Shown: positions 1 to 12,641 of the stretch, piece by piece
Layout: each line of letters opens with the position of its first letter
Numbering within the stretch: position 1 is the stretch's first letter
Source: Anastatus disparis
Lineage: Eukaryota; Arthropoda; Insecta; Hymenoptera; Eupelmidae
Assembly (NCBI GenBank): GCA_017163975.1
Contig: JAFFSR010000278.1
Location: 1,116,001 to 1,180,000, forward strand
Reading direction: 5' to 3'
DNA: 64,000 nt
Made by a program: the position numbers and the translations under genes
The notes under the pieces: model-generated
Database searches by the model: none
Told to the model about the DNA's origin: nothing
The model's input: the letters and a program-made list of their open reading frames with translations, nothing else

Positions 1-1369
1 GATTAATATAAAAAACAGTAACGGAAATGAAAATAGTTGAACATTTAACTAAATATTTAAAATAATCATAGTATATATGAAAACTTATAGTAGTACATGG
101 TAATTATTATATTCAATATGGGAATTGCATATTATAATAATCTTTTTTATGCAAATTTAAAACTTAACTCAATAATAGCTAAAAATATAAATAATGTTTT
201 TTTTTTTATATTTTTTTTCAAATATTTAAAAAATGCACAGTGCGTATGTGAATTATAATTGCACTTTTGAACTATAGTTTGGTCTATATTTTTCTTGAAA
301 CTTTGAATCGAGCTCTAAATATAAATCATTTGAAAATTAATAATTTTAATGTAAGCATGTTAGAATATTAGAATTTAGCTCTTCAGTATATCTACCACTA
401 ATTTCAATTAATCAATGACGGAAAATATTCGTAAGACTACATTGCAATATTAAATTTTAAGTGTTTTTTCTTTTGGCCTTTCTCTCCCTGTTGTTTGGAT
501 TTTCAACAATTTTCGTAAGACTATTCTACACTTTAAGTCTAACAAGGAAGGGTCCCCAGGTGTACCTCACCGATTTTAATTATTTTGTGATATGTTGTAG
601 TACTCGAGAAGATATTAGACATGTGTTTTTCTTATGTTCTAACACGTCGATTTAAGGAGTGAAAATCACCCCTGAAGTTTGCCCCCAAAAACAGGTTTTT
701 TCTAATATCACAAAAACTATTTGGAGTTTTTAAATAAAACCAACGCCAAATTCTTTATTATAAAAAGACGCTACTATAGGCATAACTATTTTTTTAGAGG
801 TAAATGTGCAATTTTTCGCTATTTTTTCAATATAAAATTGATCCAATCGGCTAGATTTGGTTAAAAATTGCACTATCATCAAGAAAATAAAAAACTAAAG
901 TTGAAATGTTTCGAGATTTACAAAGAAAAAATTTTTATCTTGATTGTTTTACCTTTGAGGTTATTTTTTTATTTTATCCTTAAATGAAAAATAATATTCT
1001 TGAATTATTTTTAAATTCTAATTTATTTGCAGCTTTACACATGTATTGTATATTTTTTAAATTTTTAATAAAACAACATTGAATATCGATAAAAATCATT
1101 TCATATTACAATGAATTATTGCAGGTTTGAAATAAATTTAAATTTTTGACTTTTGTGTAATCAATTTTATTTCGAATACATTCTACAAACTTATAATATT
1201 ACAATTATTTAGAACATGCAATTTATGTGTAATACATCGGTAATTGAAAATTGCATAATTTTCTTAATTGTTATCAAGGATCATAAATAGAACAATAATG
1301 ATAATCATCAAAAAAGTGTTTTTACACCATAAACATCGAACAATTGCGACATTAGAGTACCATGCAATT
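1..1369. other. AT-rich intergenic DNA, no gene seen
   Basis: I see no coding frame with recognisable motifs, no RNA gene and no clear repeat boundary here. The sequence is strongly AT-rich with short homopolymers. The short open frame at 461-655 has no family features. Confidence 0.6.
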
Positions 1370-2960
1370 TCACAAAGTAGATTGTGATCTAAAAGCAAAA
1401 TTTACTGGATTTTCAAAATTTTCAGGATGAACATCCGTGTAAGCACTTTTATACCATGAATATTTAAACAGATTTATGTATCTTGGAGAAGATAGTTGAC
1501 TGTGCACTAAAGATTGAAGTTTAATGATATTGTTTCTGAAATGAAGATTCAATTCTTCATTCATCAATATCACGCTGTCCGAAAAGTGTATTACATAATT
1601 TTTCCAAACCCTAAATCCAAAAACATCTAAATGTTGTATTTTGCCTGTAGTTCCTTTCGAAATTATTTTTATAGATATTTCTTTATTAATAGGTTTTACT
1701 TCTTCTACGGATGAAGGACAGTGCTCAGTCCATGAGTCTACCAAAAGTACACTTGATAAACCAACATTCGGAAAATATACTTCTTTGAGCCATGTCTTAA
1801 AATGATCTAAAATCAGACGAATTTCAAATTTTAGTAATTTTTAATAAATACAAATTTTAAAAAAATGATCAATAATAATAACACAGGATGTTTTCTGAAT
1901 TACGAATAGTATCATAATTATTTGAATACGTCTAATATGAAATAATACCTGAAGTTGATTTTCTTGATTTAGAAGCCATTGCATAAATGTTAGCTGGTCT
2001 GAATAGCTCTTGTGATACAACTGGCTCAAATTCACTAGTTATTTTTTTAAGAACGATAAAAAGAGGAGAAAGAAGTCTACCATCACCAGATATTGATGGT
2101 TGTATTGTATAGCTATGAGTCGTAGCAGCTGCAGATTGCACCAAGCATTCTACTTGCCTTTCTCCTTCGATTGCTAATGTACGGCCAGAATGGACTTCTA
2201 ATTGAAATCCACTTTGATCTAAATTATAAACATTTTCTATTCCTTTTTATTAATAAGATTTTCCACTTCAATAAAAAATTCATCAGCTTTTTTTTGTATA
2301 TAATCTGCTCCTTCTATCGTTTTTTTGGTAATTAATTTTTCTCCCAACAATTCTATGGGCTCTCTTGAAATTTTTTACCCAATGTTTTGATGCTTTAAAA
2401 CGAAAATCTTCAGGACCAATATCCTTTTGTGCTTGCAGGGCCCATTTCTGTAAATCTATATCATGGATAATATGTCCAGCATCAACAGCCTCTTTAAAAT
2501 TTTTCTAACACGAATGAACAAATTCTAGCTATTTTTTCTCTATAAGTTCCGTCTTTATTTAAAGTTTTTGCCCAAAATTTTAATTGTGTTATCGATGTAA
2601 CCTTTCTAAATCTATTTTGTACGATTTTTAAATTTAAATTTTTATTAACACCACTCCTCCGAAACTCTACTGTTCTTGCTTTATAATCATGATCTAATAC
2701 TTCAACGTCTGATGTGTACTGCTAAAAACTTTCATCTGTAATACTATCTCTTTTATCATCTTCTACAACCTTCATTTGAATATCTTTATAAGGTTCTGCA
2801 AAATCAAATTTCATCTTCAACAATTTCAAATTCATCAAATTCATGCATAGAGTTTAGAAAAATTTTTTCAATATGCTCTTTTAAATCTCTTTCTCGCTGT
2901 GTTATTAAAGTTTCTTTCAGATCGAGTGCTTGAAATGTTATTAAAAGCAAGAATAACACG
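1370..2960 (-). pseudogene. DDE-superfamily (pogo/Tigger-like) transposase, decayed, with one intron
   Basis: Read on the - strand, the block 2225-1370 encodes a DDE-type transposase core. Motifs seen are a stretch containing PSISGDGRLLSPLFIVLK, then LLVDSW with the second catalytic Asp, then GTTGKIQHLDVFGFRVWKN, typical of the DDE_1 family. The two halves are joined by a plausible 142-nt intron (1948-1807): donor GTATTA after a Ser codon and acceptor TTTTAG. The join keeps phase (G plus AT gives Asp) and continues into a WLKEVYFPNVG-like stretch. Further upstream (2960-2226) the frame is broken by several stops and shifts, although pieces such as a YNLDQSGF motif remain. Known for the family: such transposases cut and paste DNA with three acidic residues. 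I infer this copy is inactive. A domesticated gene is less likely because the N-terminal DNA-binding part is broken. Confidence 0.7.
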
Positions 2961-3620
2961 TTCATGGGATTTACCATCATTATATTCCACTCTAAAGATT
3001 TAATATTGTAAAATGAAAAACTGTTCTTGTTGTTTTTATACTGTTATATTTAACACGTAGAAGTACACTTTTAAACTCAAAGAAACATAAAGTAGAACTG
3101 ACCAAAGTAATTAAAAATGCCGAATTCAATGCTTTCACAAGTTGCAGAATTACAAATAAAAATAAATTTATCACGAAGACTCATGGATAAATTTATCACA
3201 GATAACTATTATCAACAGGTCAATAGCATTATCATTAGCATATGATATATAGCAAGTACTATTATTAAATATTATTGAATATGTAGATATACTTACTTAA
3301 TTTAAAATATATTTCAATAACATATCATCCATGATATATATATATATATATAAAATTTTTTTACATATTTTGGGTAACAAACAGAATATGTAAAAAAAAT
3401 TTCAAGGATTTAAATTGAAAGTATCAAGAGCTATAGATCCTTGAAATTTAAAAGTTTTTCAAAATTTTTGGAAAAGTCCCAATTTAATTATTTTTTTTCT
3501 GAAAATCCTGATGTTTTAGAGAGAAATTCATGAGAATACTTCTTGTTGTAAATGAAGAGGAGAGTCAGCATGATTTTTTACAGACCTGAACTTTGAAGTT
3601 TTCTATTGGTTCTTATGAGT

Positions 3621-4019
3621 ATTACATAGTAATTGAAATTACTCATTGTTCGCCACTTCAGAAATTGCTTTTCGAGAGCTTGTTTTTTCCATTTTACATG
3701 AACTTTGGAATAAATTTTTAATCATGTGAGTCAGAGCTATCAATAAGGAGTTATGACAGTTTAAAATATATATTTTCATGTATAATTTATTTTCGATATA
3801 AAAAATAAATTATACATGTAAATATATATTTATAATCAATATGAAAAATAAATCATACATGAAAATATATATTTCAAACTGTCATAACTTCTTATTGATG
3901 GTTCTGACTTACATGATCAGAAATTTATTTCGAAGTTCATGTAAAATGGAAGAATATAAGCCCTTGAAAAGCAATTTCTGAAGTGGCAAACAATGAGTAA
4001 TCTTAATCACTATGTAATA
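3621..4019. repeat. Foldback (palindromic) repeat, MITE-like
   Basis: About 170 bp starting at ATTACATAGT (3621) return as an imperfect reverse complement ending at ACTATGTAAT (4019). Shared landmarks are TACATGAA, CAATGAGTA and GTCATAACT. The centre is near 3800-3840. No coding capacity is visible. I could not fix a target-site duplication. Confidence 0.65.
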
Positions 4020-4092
4020 TATATGTTACGGTCAAACTAATTCGTACCGTAACCAAAATGTTAAGTCCTGGCTTTACAACAGGACAGAATTA

Positions 4093-4530
4093 ATGAGTAA
4101 TTATGTTGTTGTTATGAGGAAAATATGTTTTATTATAATATCAAATAAAAGAATAAAGTTTAATTTTAAAACGTTTAATTTAAAAGTTAAGTCTAGCAGT
4201 AGAAAAGCTCTACCAATTTTACTCGATATGGTAGTGCTTCACGATACCAAGACAATACGAGATTTTGCAAAAATATTGTCTTGGTATTGAAAAATATCAC
4301 CGATTAAAAATCTTGTCTTGTTCTTGTGCATATCATAAAATAAACAGTATTGTCTTGTCTTGGTATAGGTCTTGGTCTTGGCAAGAAAATATTGGTCTTG
4401 GTATCAAAATTTTATATATTTGAACTTTACAGAAAATCGTTTTTATGGCCGAAAAATGTTGAAAATTAGAACAAAAATAGATTCATGCCTCTATTATGTC
4501 TTATAATATAACTTGATGTTTATTTTTTAA
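4093..4530. other. Low-complexity TCTTGGT/ACCAAGA stretch, no gene
   Basis: Between 4240 and 4410 the words TTGTCTTGGTAT and GGTCTTGG recur, some in inverted orientation (ACCAAGACAATAC at about 4247). The short open frame at 4093-4290 has no recognisable motif. I treat this as non-coding repeat DNA. Confidence 0.45.
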
Positions 4531-4940
4531 TTTAACGGCATGTCGGAGCAGCAATCGAGTTTTGCTTTTTTTATTTTATCGATATCTTTTTAAATTCTTA
4601 AATTAAACAAATATAATGACTTGTCCGCACTAAAGTTATATTAGTACAATAATTTTTGTTAAAATAAAAAATCATTTGGACTTGTTATTTTTTTATGAGA
4701 TTTGATTGGAAATTAGATATCAAACTCGACAAACCTAACCTTAAAATACGATATATTGAAAGTTTTTATTATAACTTTGTATGTATAATATTTTGGTGGT
4801 TTTCTTGAGTTGTCCGCACTAGAGTTTAATCTTACAAATTTTTTCTTTATAGCAAAAAAACTCAATTAAACACATCGTTTATTCATAAGTTAAGATTGGA
4901 AATATTATTAGAAGGCGGACAGCTTCGTCATGCTCTTAAA
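4531..4940 (+). repeat. Dispersed repeat copy 1, ending in an exon-like frame
   Basis: This segment starts near TTAACGGCATGTCGGAGC and ends at CATGCTCTTAAA. It recurs directly at 57930-58341 and in reverse at 24142-24530. The last ~90 bp follow a pyrimidine-rich tract with an AG (TTTCTTTATAG), and are open in the same frame in all three copies, ending in LEILLEGGQLRHALK. That looks like the 3' end of an intron plus a short exon carried along by a repeat. I do not recognise the protein. Confidence 0.6.
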
Positions 4941-5985
4941 GTATGTTAAACTAAAACGAGGATTCGTTATATTTACTTTTCATAAATTTGATATAATAAA
5001 AATTGCTCTCTGTGATTGCTTTTTAAATTAAAAAAAATGTGTCAGTCTTTGGACTGGCAGACAGCTTCCTCTATGTAAATAGAAATTCAGGAGCGTGAGG
5101 TTTGCGAAAATTATAAGTATTTTTTTATCATAGATGATTATTTTTAACTTGATTTATTACTAACTATTATATTTTTTTATTATAATTGATTATTTTTAAC
5201 TTGATTTATTATTAATTACACTGAGAAAAATATTTGGATAGAGTTTATTACAAACATAGGGTAATTTCTATATAATATAGTGACGTTATGACATATTCGT
5301 TGTATGAGGAATATTACTTTATTTAGACAAAAAATTCTTATATATGTAATATTTTTTACTACAAAACACTTGAAAAATTAGTATTGATATTTTTAAAAAA
5401 TTTCTACATAATATGATTAAAAATTATGAAAATAATTTTTACTGTACAAGTTAGTAAATTTTGTTGAGTCACTTGTAAATTTTTTTAAGTAGTTTATTAA
5501 TTAGCATTTCGCATGAAAAATGTATTATATCGGTTAGGTAAAATATAAAAAAAGAAGAAACCCGTATTTTTTTGTATAAGTTAGTACAATTTTGATGTAT
5601 ATAGATATAGCGCCATAATGAATGACGTCACGAAAGTAAATACTTTTATACAGTTTTAACTGTCTCTATCTTTTTGAGTTTTGATTTTCATGAAAAAAGA
5701 AAAAATACGTGTTCTCTTTTCTTTTTCTAAATGACGGATATAATGAATTTAAAAAAAAATTTTAATGTGACATTCCAAATCTATTTACAAAGATACCAAA
5801 ATTTACTTTCCGGATAGCAAATAATAATGTAAAATCGAATAGCATTAAATCCTTGGAACACATACAGTTAAAAGTTTTATTTTATGTATTATATTTGATT
5901 CGTCTGATTTTTAATTCGAATCATAACCCCAAAATTTTCAACCAAATTTAAATTATCTTCTATAACATATGAAGACGATTCGAAT
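4941..5985. other. AT-rich DNA, no gene seen
   Basis: Very AT-rich sequence with homopolymer runs. No open frame with conserved motifs, no inverted repeat pair and no RNA gene were found by reading both strands. Confidence 0.5.
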
Positions 5986-5989
5986 TTTC

Positions 5990-6070
5990 TCGCGTAACGA
6001 GTTAGCATAGCGCAGTTAACGTTCACACTTCTCATTCTCGGGGTCGGCGGTTCAATCCCACCCAAGGTAA
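5990..6070 (+). repeat. tRNA-like pol III promoter sequence (SINE head or decayed tRNA)
   Basis: TAGCATAGCGCAGTTAAC resembles a pol III A box. About 35 bp later GGTTCAATCCC matches a B box (GGTTCRANTCC). The spacing suits a tRNA or a tRNA-derived SINE head. I could not draw a convincing complete cloverleaf, so a functional tRNA gene is unlikely. The sequence downstream is AT-rich, as in a SINE body. Confidence 0.5.
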
Positions 6071-6946
<876 letters not shown>

Positions 6947-7069
6947 TTTAAATTTATTAACTGTACATTATGTTGTACAACAAAAATAATACAAATTCGT
7001 AAGTATATATATATAAAATGAGATACTAAGTAAAATATAATTAAAATAATGATACAGTAATTAAAATAA

Positions 7070-9862
7070 TTAAAGCCTAGCTCGGAGCAGAGGCTCATTC
7101 TCAAGGGAAAGGTAGTGCGAATATGTTGATGCCTTGAATAATGCCAACGATGAAGAATCTCTTAAAGATGATGGTAGACCGTTCCATAGTTGCGATGACA
7201 CAACCAGGAACGATCTTTGGTGATACTCGGTAGATGAAAAAGGAATGGTTAACGGTCTCACATCACCCCTCAGTGTCCTCACAGGCCGGCTCCACAAATA
7301 TCTAGAATAAAGATATGAAGGTGAGCATGACAAAAACATTTTGTATAAGAAGGTAGTAGCGAAGTAGTTTCTTCTACCCAAAGTGGATAACCAGCCTAGA
7401 GAGGACCTATAAACAGAGATGTGCTCGCGCCTACTTACACCATAGATGTAACGAATACCAGAGTTTACAACCCTTTGAAGCCTCAGATCGAGTTCAGCAG
7501 AAAGGTCAATATAGACCAAACAACAGTAATCAAGTAAAGGAAACAGCAAAGAACGGATAAGATGCTTACGTAGTGCAATGGTGGTACTTTTTCGAAAGAA
7601 ATTTAATCTATAGAGCAATGAGTGACTCCTGTTACACACATGCGCAATTTGGTCCTTCCAGTTCAACTTACTATCAAGCCATACACCAAGACTACGAACA
7701 GAAGATTCAAACTTAATAAGATCACCGTTTATTGGAACACCAGTGATGTGTAATGAGGGCAGCATATTGACATAGAAATAAGATCCAATAATAATAGCCT
7801 TTGTTTTGCTCACATTTAATTTCAGATGATTTTTTGTCGCCCAGTTAACAATACTGACAGCTTGATCACTCATGAGAGCAGTAACAGAAGCCAACTTAGC
7901 AATTGGGAAGTGAATGTACACCTGAAGATCATCAGCATAGATAAGATGCTGCACATCGGCATGGAAGTCAGCAGCCACATCATTGATGTATATAGAAAAC
8001 AACAGTGGACCAAGGACAGAGCCCTGGGGAACACCAGTATTTAATGTTACATAGTCAGATGCATTACCATCTGCATCAATAACAGCCTGCTGTCTCTCAG
8101 AGAGATAAGACGCAAACCAACGCACAACTGAATGCGAGATGTCAAGAGAAGACATTTTTCTGAGCAGAGAGACATGGCATACCGTATCAAATGCCTTGCT
8201 GAAATCAAATAGCAACAGCAACGTCACATAGCGTCTGTCCATATTGCGTCTAATGTCCTCAGTTAGTTTCAGTAGTGCGGTCTGAGTACTATGTCCAGTT
8301 CGAAATCCAGTCTGATAAGGGTCCAGTAGCTGTCGTATAGTTAGGTAATTGTAGAGTTGATCATGGACTAGACGTTCAAGAACCTTGGACATAAAAGATA
8401 ATAAAGAAATTGGCCTAATGTCACCAAAAGCTTGAGGAGAGGAGATTTTGTTTATTGTAGTGACCAGTGAGATCCTCCAGCATGAAGGAAATAAGGATTC
8501 ACGCAATGAGTCGTTATAAATACAACATAACAAAGGCCCAATGACCGGAAATGCCGCACGGACAAAAGATTGAGGAACAGCATCAAACCCTCTGGCCTGT
8601 GAAGTTGAATGACAAACAGCCATCCATACCTCCTCCAAAGTAACTGGATTAAACTTAAACATGGGTTTAAGTGGTTCATCTAGAGCAAGTGTATTCATGT
8701 AATCAGAAATGGAGGGGACCAGAGGATCAAACGCAACACCACCAAAATACCGATTCAAATCATTAATTGAAAAAGAATGTCGAGAGTCACTACTGCTGGA
8801 ACATACGCCCAGGTTCTTGAGTTCTTTCCAGATCTGTCTTGCGTCAGTAATCTTAGATAGTCTGTCGTGGTAATACAGTAATTTAGCTGATTCGATGCAT
8901 GAATGGGCCCGATCTCGAGCATCTCTATAACATATAAGATCAGCACGCAGCCTAGTACGTTTGAAGCGTCTGTAATGCCTATCTCTCTCAGAGATTAAGC
9001 GGTGATGCTCAGAGGTAAACCACGGACGATGACTCTTGCTCTGTCGAACACGCCTAACAGGCACAAACCGTGAGATAGCTTCATTAAGATGAGTGTAAAG
9101 ACATTCAAGGCGAGCCAAAAGAGAAGAGTCACCGTTACATACAGCACAATTCAGCGATCGAAAATAATCAAGAATAGCAGCCTCATCAACCGCTTTATAA
9201 TCATGATAAGTAAAATTATTAAGTGCAGGCCTAGAAAGAGACGACTTCACAGTCGCAGCAATAAAATCATGTCCGTCAATAAATGGTACATCAGTCTTCC
9301 AATAATCAAGCAGTAAGTCATTGGCATCGACAAGGCACAAGTCGAGCCACGTATCAGAGGAATAAGTATGATGCGTAGGTCCATAAGGCACTGAAAAAAG
9401 TGCATTTTCCTTAATAAGGCTCTTCAGGAACACAGAATCATCAGATTCAGAACACAAATTAGTGTTGAAATCTCCTAAAACTACCTTAGTACTATAATTG
9501 TGCATATGAGTGGTCAAATCAGGAATAAAGTCCGTGTTGGCCAAAAATGGAGCGTGAGGTGGTCTATAAACAACACCAACGAAAATGGGTGAAGCCAAGT
9601 CAGATGAGTTGACCTCACAGAAGAGATACTCAGGTAAACCAGGCTTACCACTCCAGCTTCCACAGGATGAACAGAGACGCACAGAAGTGAGAGAGCAGTG
9701 TACAAATAAAGCAACACCACCTCCCCTGGTGTTACGATCCTGTCTATAAAGCACATACCCATCAAGAGCAATCAAAGAATCACAAACTATCTGGCCCAGT
9801 TTGGTCTCAGTAACAGCTATTACGTGGAAATAAGGGCGAGAAGCCAAAAAGAGTCTAATCAT
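7070..9862 (-). CDS. LINE ORF2: AP-endonuclease and reverse transcriptase
   Basis: This 930-aa frame is the catalytic protein of the LINE: it nicks target DNA and copies the LINE RNA there. The N-terminal ~220 residues are an exonuclease/endonuclease/phosphatase-type endonuclease, seen as TETKLGQIV, GGGVALFV, LGDFNTNL and the terminal FIDGHDFI. The RT follows at about residues 430-720: LLLLFDFSKAFDTV, TGVPQGSVLGPLLFSIYIND and LIYADDLQVYI with the YADD active site. A C-terminal region with a WNGLPSSLR-like motif closes it. Homology to copy 2 continues upstream of the first ATG (the endonuclease motif CHFNANSI lies just before Met1) almost to the end of ORF1, with no ATG in that frame. Translation therefore probably starts by coupling with ORF1 or at a non-AUG codon. 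The frame is intact. Confidence 0.9.
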   Translation of the reverse strand: MIRLFLASRPYFHVIAVTETKLGQIVCDSLIALDGYVLYRQDRNTRGGGVALFVHCSLTSVRLCSSCGSWSGKPGLPEYLFCEVNSSDLASPIFVGVVYRPPHAPFLANTDFIPDLTTHMHNYSTKVVLGDFNTNLCSESDDSVFLKSLIKENALFSVPYGPTHHTYSSDTWLDLCLVDANDLLLDYWKTDVPFIDGHDFIAATVKSSLSRPALNNFTYHDYKAVDEAAILDYFRSLNCAVCNGDSSLLARLECLYTHLNEAISRFVPVRRVRQSKSHRPWFTSEHHRLISERDRHYRRFKRTRLRADLICYRDARDRAHSCIESAKLLYYHDRLSKITDARQIWKELKNLGVCSSSSDSRHSFSINDLNRYFGGVAFDPLVPSISDYMNTLALDEPLKPMFKFNPVTLEEVWMAVCHSTSQARGFDAVPQSFVRAAFPVIGPLLCCIYNDSLRESLFPSCWRISLVTTINKISSPQAFGDIRPISLLSFMSKVLERLVHDQLYNYLTIRQLLDPYQTGFRTGHSTQTALLKLTEDIRRNMDRRYVTLLLLFDFSKAFDTVCHVSLLRKMSSLDISHSVVRWFASYLSERQQAVIDADGNASDYVTLNTGVPQGSVLGPLLFSIYINDVAADFHADVQHLIYADDLQVYIHFPIAKLASVTALMSDQAVSIVNWATKNHLKLNVSKTKAIIIGSYFYVNMLPSLHITGVPINGDLIKFESSVRSLGVWLDSKLNWKDQIAHVCNRSHSLLYRLNFFRKSTTIALRKHLIRSLLFPLLDYCCLVYIDLSAELDLRLQRVVNSGIRYIYGVSRREHISVYRSSLGWLSTLGRRNYFATTFLYKMFLSCSPSYLYSRYLWSRPVRTLRGDVRPLTIPFSSTEYHQRSFLVVSSQLWNGLPSSLRDSSSLALFKASTYSHYLSLENEPLLRARL

Positions 9863-10023
9863 CTCAATGTGCGCTCTAATAGAGTTGGCATTGAAATGAC
9901 AAACTCTGAGACCATCCTTAGTAGTGAAATGATCATGAATGACCGATGAAATAGTATTGTTAGAAGGAAGAAGTGTGTTAGAGTGAGAAGGAAGAGAGAA
10001 TGAGCTTACCCCAGTGTCAGATG

Positions 10024-11271
10024 TTAAGTGGTTACATCGTCGTTGGCTGATATCAATGAGAGCTTTGCTAAAAAAGCATCCAAGTCGTCATCCGATGCAA
10101 CACGAATGGCTGCATCCTCCTTCTTCCTTCTGACGAAGATCTTACCATCACGCACAAATGTAAGGAAGTTGTACCTCTTATCTTTGGCCTTCCTGAGCAC
10201 TCTCAACTTCAGTTGGTGCAATGAGTGTGGCAGATATTCATTGATGTTGATCAAGGAAGGAGTAAGTGTTTCCACTGATAAAGTTCCCTGCAAAAGGTCA
10301 CTCCTGATCTTTGAGGTATGAAGGCTACCCATCCTGATCTTTGCTCCAATGACAGATCGCGCCAACGAGGCACTCTTCATAGTGACGAGCAATGGCGTCG
10401 TAAGCAGCGGAGGACCACCTTGAGATGTTGTTGCAGAAGGAGCAGTACTATCATCAGTACTACGAGCTGTAGCAGGTCGCGACAAAGGTCGAACCGAAAC
10501 AATGTCACTGAGAGCAAAACCAGAATTAAGAGAAGCCAATACAGCAAAGACACCGTTCTTCAGATCGTTAAATTCATTAGGAACCAGGCCTCCAAACACC
10601 AAGTCTGATGCACGCTCAAGACGCTGCTGGCCAGCCGCCAAAACATCACACTGTTGCCGTAAAGATTTATTGAGCTTGTCCAATTCCTGTAGTTTAGCAG
10701 CCATAGGGTCAGATAATGCCCGATCAGGCACAACAGAGAGAGATTCCTCCAGCTTCGCCTTAAGCTCCCGATAATCCTGACAAACCTTGTCAAGCCTTGC
10801 CTCAGCTGCTCCACAACGTTCCTCACATGCCACAGCAATACCATCCACTCGCGTCTCCAAACTTGTAAATCTCCCATCCAGTGTCAATAGTTGAGTGCCG
10901 ATATTGTTGATCTTGGTATCCATATCATCCAGCTTATCTAATTTCTCCATCTTCTTCAATATAGAAGACAAAAGTTCATTTGTTTGTAGCGCTGGTAGTG
11001 TCGGAGTTGGAGTACGCGGCAGAGACAGAGACGCTGAGACATCACTCATAGAACCCACAGAACTAGAACGTGATCGACTGCAATCAGGATTTGCAGCTGC
11101 TATGCAAAAGTTACATACCTTTACTTGTTGGTCATTATTATCTCTGACTAAGAGCAATTTGGTACAAGAGCTGTGATAGGTCTTGCCACAGCGACCACAA
11201 AGCTGAGGCTTAGATACAGCACTAAAGTTTTTAAAACAGAGACCACACTGATTAGACATAGTGACCTCCAA
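10024..11271 (-). CDS. LINE ORF1: PHD-like zinc finger and coiled-coil protein
   Basis: A 415-aa ORF1, the RNA-binding chaperone-type protein of the same LINE. Near residues 9-55 there is a Cys/His finger: CGLCFKNF, CGRCGKTYHSSC and KVCNFC, PHD-like in spacing. Residues ~95-215 are rich in heptad Leu/Ile (KKMEKLDKLDDMDTKI and following) and probably form a coiled coil for trimerisation. A basic region near 310-380 precedes the C-terminus (KVQ-free, with KDKRYNFLTFVRDGKIF). It is followed by ORF2 after about 160 bp of sequence that is open in the ORF2 frame. Copy 2 encodes a clear homologue at 32657-33889. The role is inferred from position and family. Confidence 0.8.
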   Translation of the reverse strand: MEVTMSNQCGLCFKNFSAVSKPQLCGRCGKTYHSSCTKLLLVRDNNDQQVKVCNFCIAAANPDCSRSRSSSVGSMSDVSASLSLPRTPTPTLPALQTNELLSSILKKMEKLDKLDDMDTKINNIGTQLLTLDGRFTSLETRVDGIAVACEERCGAAEARLDKVCQDYRELKAKLEESLSVVPDRALSDPMAAKLQELDKLNKSLRQQCDVLAAGQQRLERASDLVFGGLVPNEFNDLKNGVFAVLASLNSGFALSDIVSVRPLSRPATARSTDDSTAPSATTSQGGPPLLTTPLLVTMKSASLARSVIGAKIRMGSLHTSKIRSDLLQGTLSVETLTPSLININEYLPHSLHQLKLRVLRKAKDKRYNFLTFVRDGKIFVRRKKEDAAIRVASDDDLDAFLAKLSLISANDDVTT

Positions 11272-11340
11272 GATAGAAATAGCTTAATCAAACGAATCTT
11301 AAATTTTTATTTTAAATTTGGTGCCAGTTGTATATTTAAA

Positions 11341-11530
11341 AGTAGATAAGCAGCTTAATAAATGCACTCTGAGTTGCTTCTAAGTTTCAGTTGCTGTAAG
11401 TGGAAAAGCAGCTAAATAAATGCACTCTGAGTTGTTTCTAAGTTTCAGTTATTGGAAGTGGAAAAGCAGCTTAACAAATGCACTCTGAGTTGCTTCCAAG
11501 TTTCAGTTATTGTAAGTGGAAAAGCGGCTT
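11341..11530 (-). repeat. Tandem repeat of about 62 bp (3 units) in the LINE leader
   Basis: Three units each contain AATGCACTCTGAGTTG and AAGTTTCAGTT, followed by GTGGAAAAGC. They lie just upstream of ORF1 on the LINE's strand. Repeated leader units of this kind serve as promoters in some LINEs, which is an inference here. Confidence 0.75.
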
Positions 11531-11867
11531 AATTTGTACAGAGTAAGATTCGTTTGACTGTGATTAGAGAGAGCACAAGATAATAGTGGAAAAGCGCCTT
11601 AACTGGAGAAATTACCATCAGGTATCACATAGACGGGCAAAGATGCCAATATACAGGTCATCCAAGGGATGGAGCCACCAGCACTAAGCAAATAAGAATC
11701 CTCTTGTGGTAGATGATTGCACCAAAAAGATTGAGGTTATGTTGTAGACAATACTTAAAACCAGTTGCAGTACAACTGCATACAATATACTGCACTATTG
11801 TAATACACAGCAATTAAATCAAACATGCAGCAAATTCCACGTTGTTACCACTAGATTCTATCAAAAG

Positions 11868-12425
11868 AACAGTGAAGTTAGTGTATACGTTATCCAAGAG
11901 ATGGCGCCATCAGCGTTAAAAAATATGATCCCTCTTGCAGTATGTAATTGCGCCAAAAAAGAATGAGGTTATGTTACAATTAAAAATAAAACTAATTGCA
12001 ATGCAATTGTGCACAATATAATGCACTTAAAACAACACTCAACAACACAAGCAGGCCCACAGCAACTTTCTCAGGCAGCAGCAGAGTCCACAGCAGTATC
12101 AGAGATAAGAGCAGGTTGACGTTGAGAGACTGCGGATTTTATCAAAAGAACAGTGAAGTTAGTGTATACGTTATCCAAGAGATGGCGCTATCAGCGTTAA
12201 AAAAAAAATATGATCCCTCTTGCAGTATGTAATTGCGCCAAAAAAGAATGAGGTTATGTTGCAATTAAAAATAAAACCAATTGCAATGCAATTGTGCACA
12301 ATATAGTGCACTCAAAACAACACTCAATAACACAAGCAGGCCCACAGCAACTTTCTCAGGCAGCAGCAGAGTCCACAGCAGTGTCAGAGATAAAAGCAGG
12401 TTGATGTTGAGAGACTGCACTTTCA
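11868..12425 (-). repeat. Tandem duplication of about 285 bp, LINE 5' monomers
   Basis: Two consecutive copies share GTATACGTTATCCAAGAGAT, a run ending in GCGCCAAAAAAGAATGAGG, and the CAGCAGCAGAGTCCACAGCA block. The second copy starts near 12150. Copy 2 of the LINE has an independent pair of ~310-bp monomers at 31950-32500 sharing TAACCTC, TTTTTTGGCGC and TGGCGCCAT. The arrangement resembles promoter monomers. The short frames here (for example 11996-12232) are shadows of this repeat. Confidence 0.75.
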
Positions 12426-12606
12426 CAGTAAAAAACCGTCCAGAGTCCAATATGCAATTGCAAAAATGCAAATGAATGAGGCCAACACTCTCGGACTCCA
12501 AGTAGGACGATTCCCTGCAAAAAATTCCACTCCGCAAAGTGAAAAAATGCTGTTTAAATAAGTTTCAAGAGGAGCGAAAAAAAAATACGTATGGCGCTAC
12601 TTACGG

Positions 12607-12609
<3 letters not shown>

Positions 12610-12638
<29 letters not shown>
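12610..12638. repeat. (GA)n microsatellite at the 5' edge of the LINE
   Basis: About 14 GA units immediately outside the LINE 5' end. Together with the (GA)n at 6773-6944 it suggests the LINE went into a pre-existing GA/TC tract. Confidence 0.85.

Positions 12639-12641
<3 letters not shown>

Noticed and set aside
5990..6070. Functional tRNA gene
   Set aside because: A- and B-box-like words are present, but I could not form proper acceptor and anticodon arms; a SINE head is more likely.
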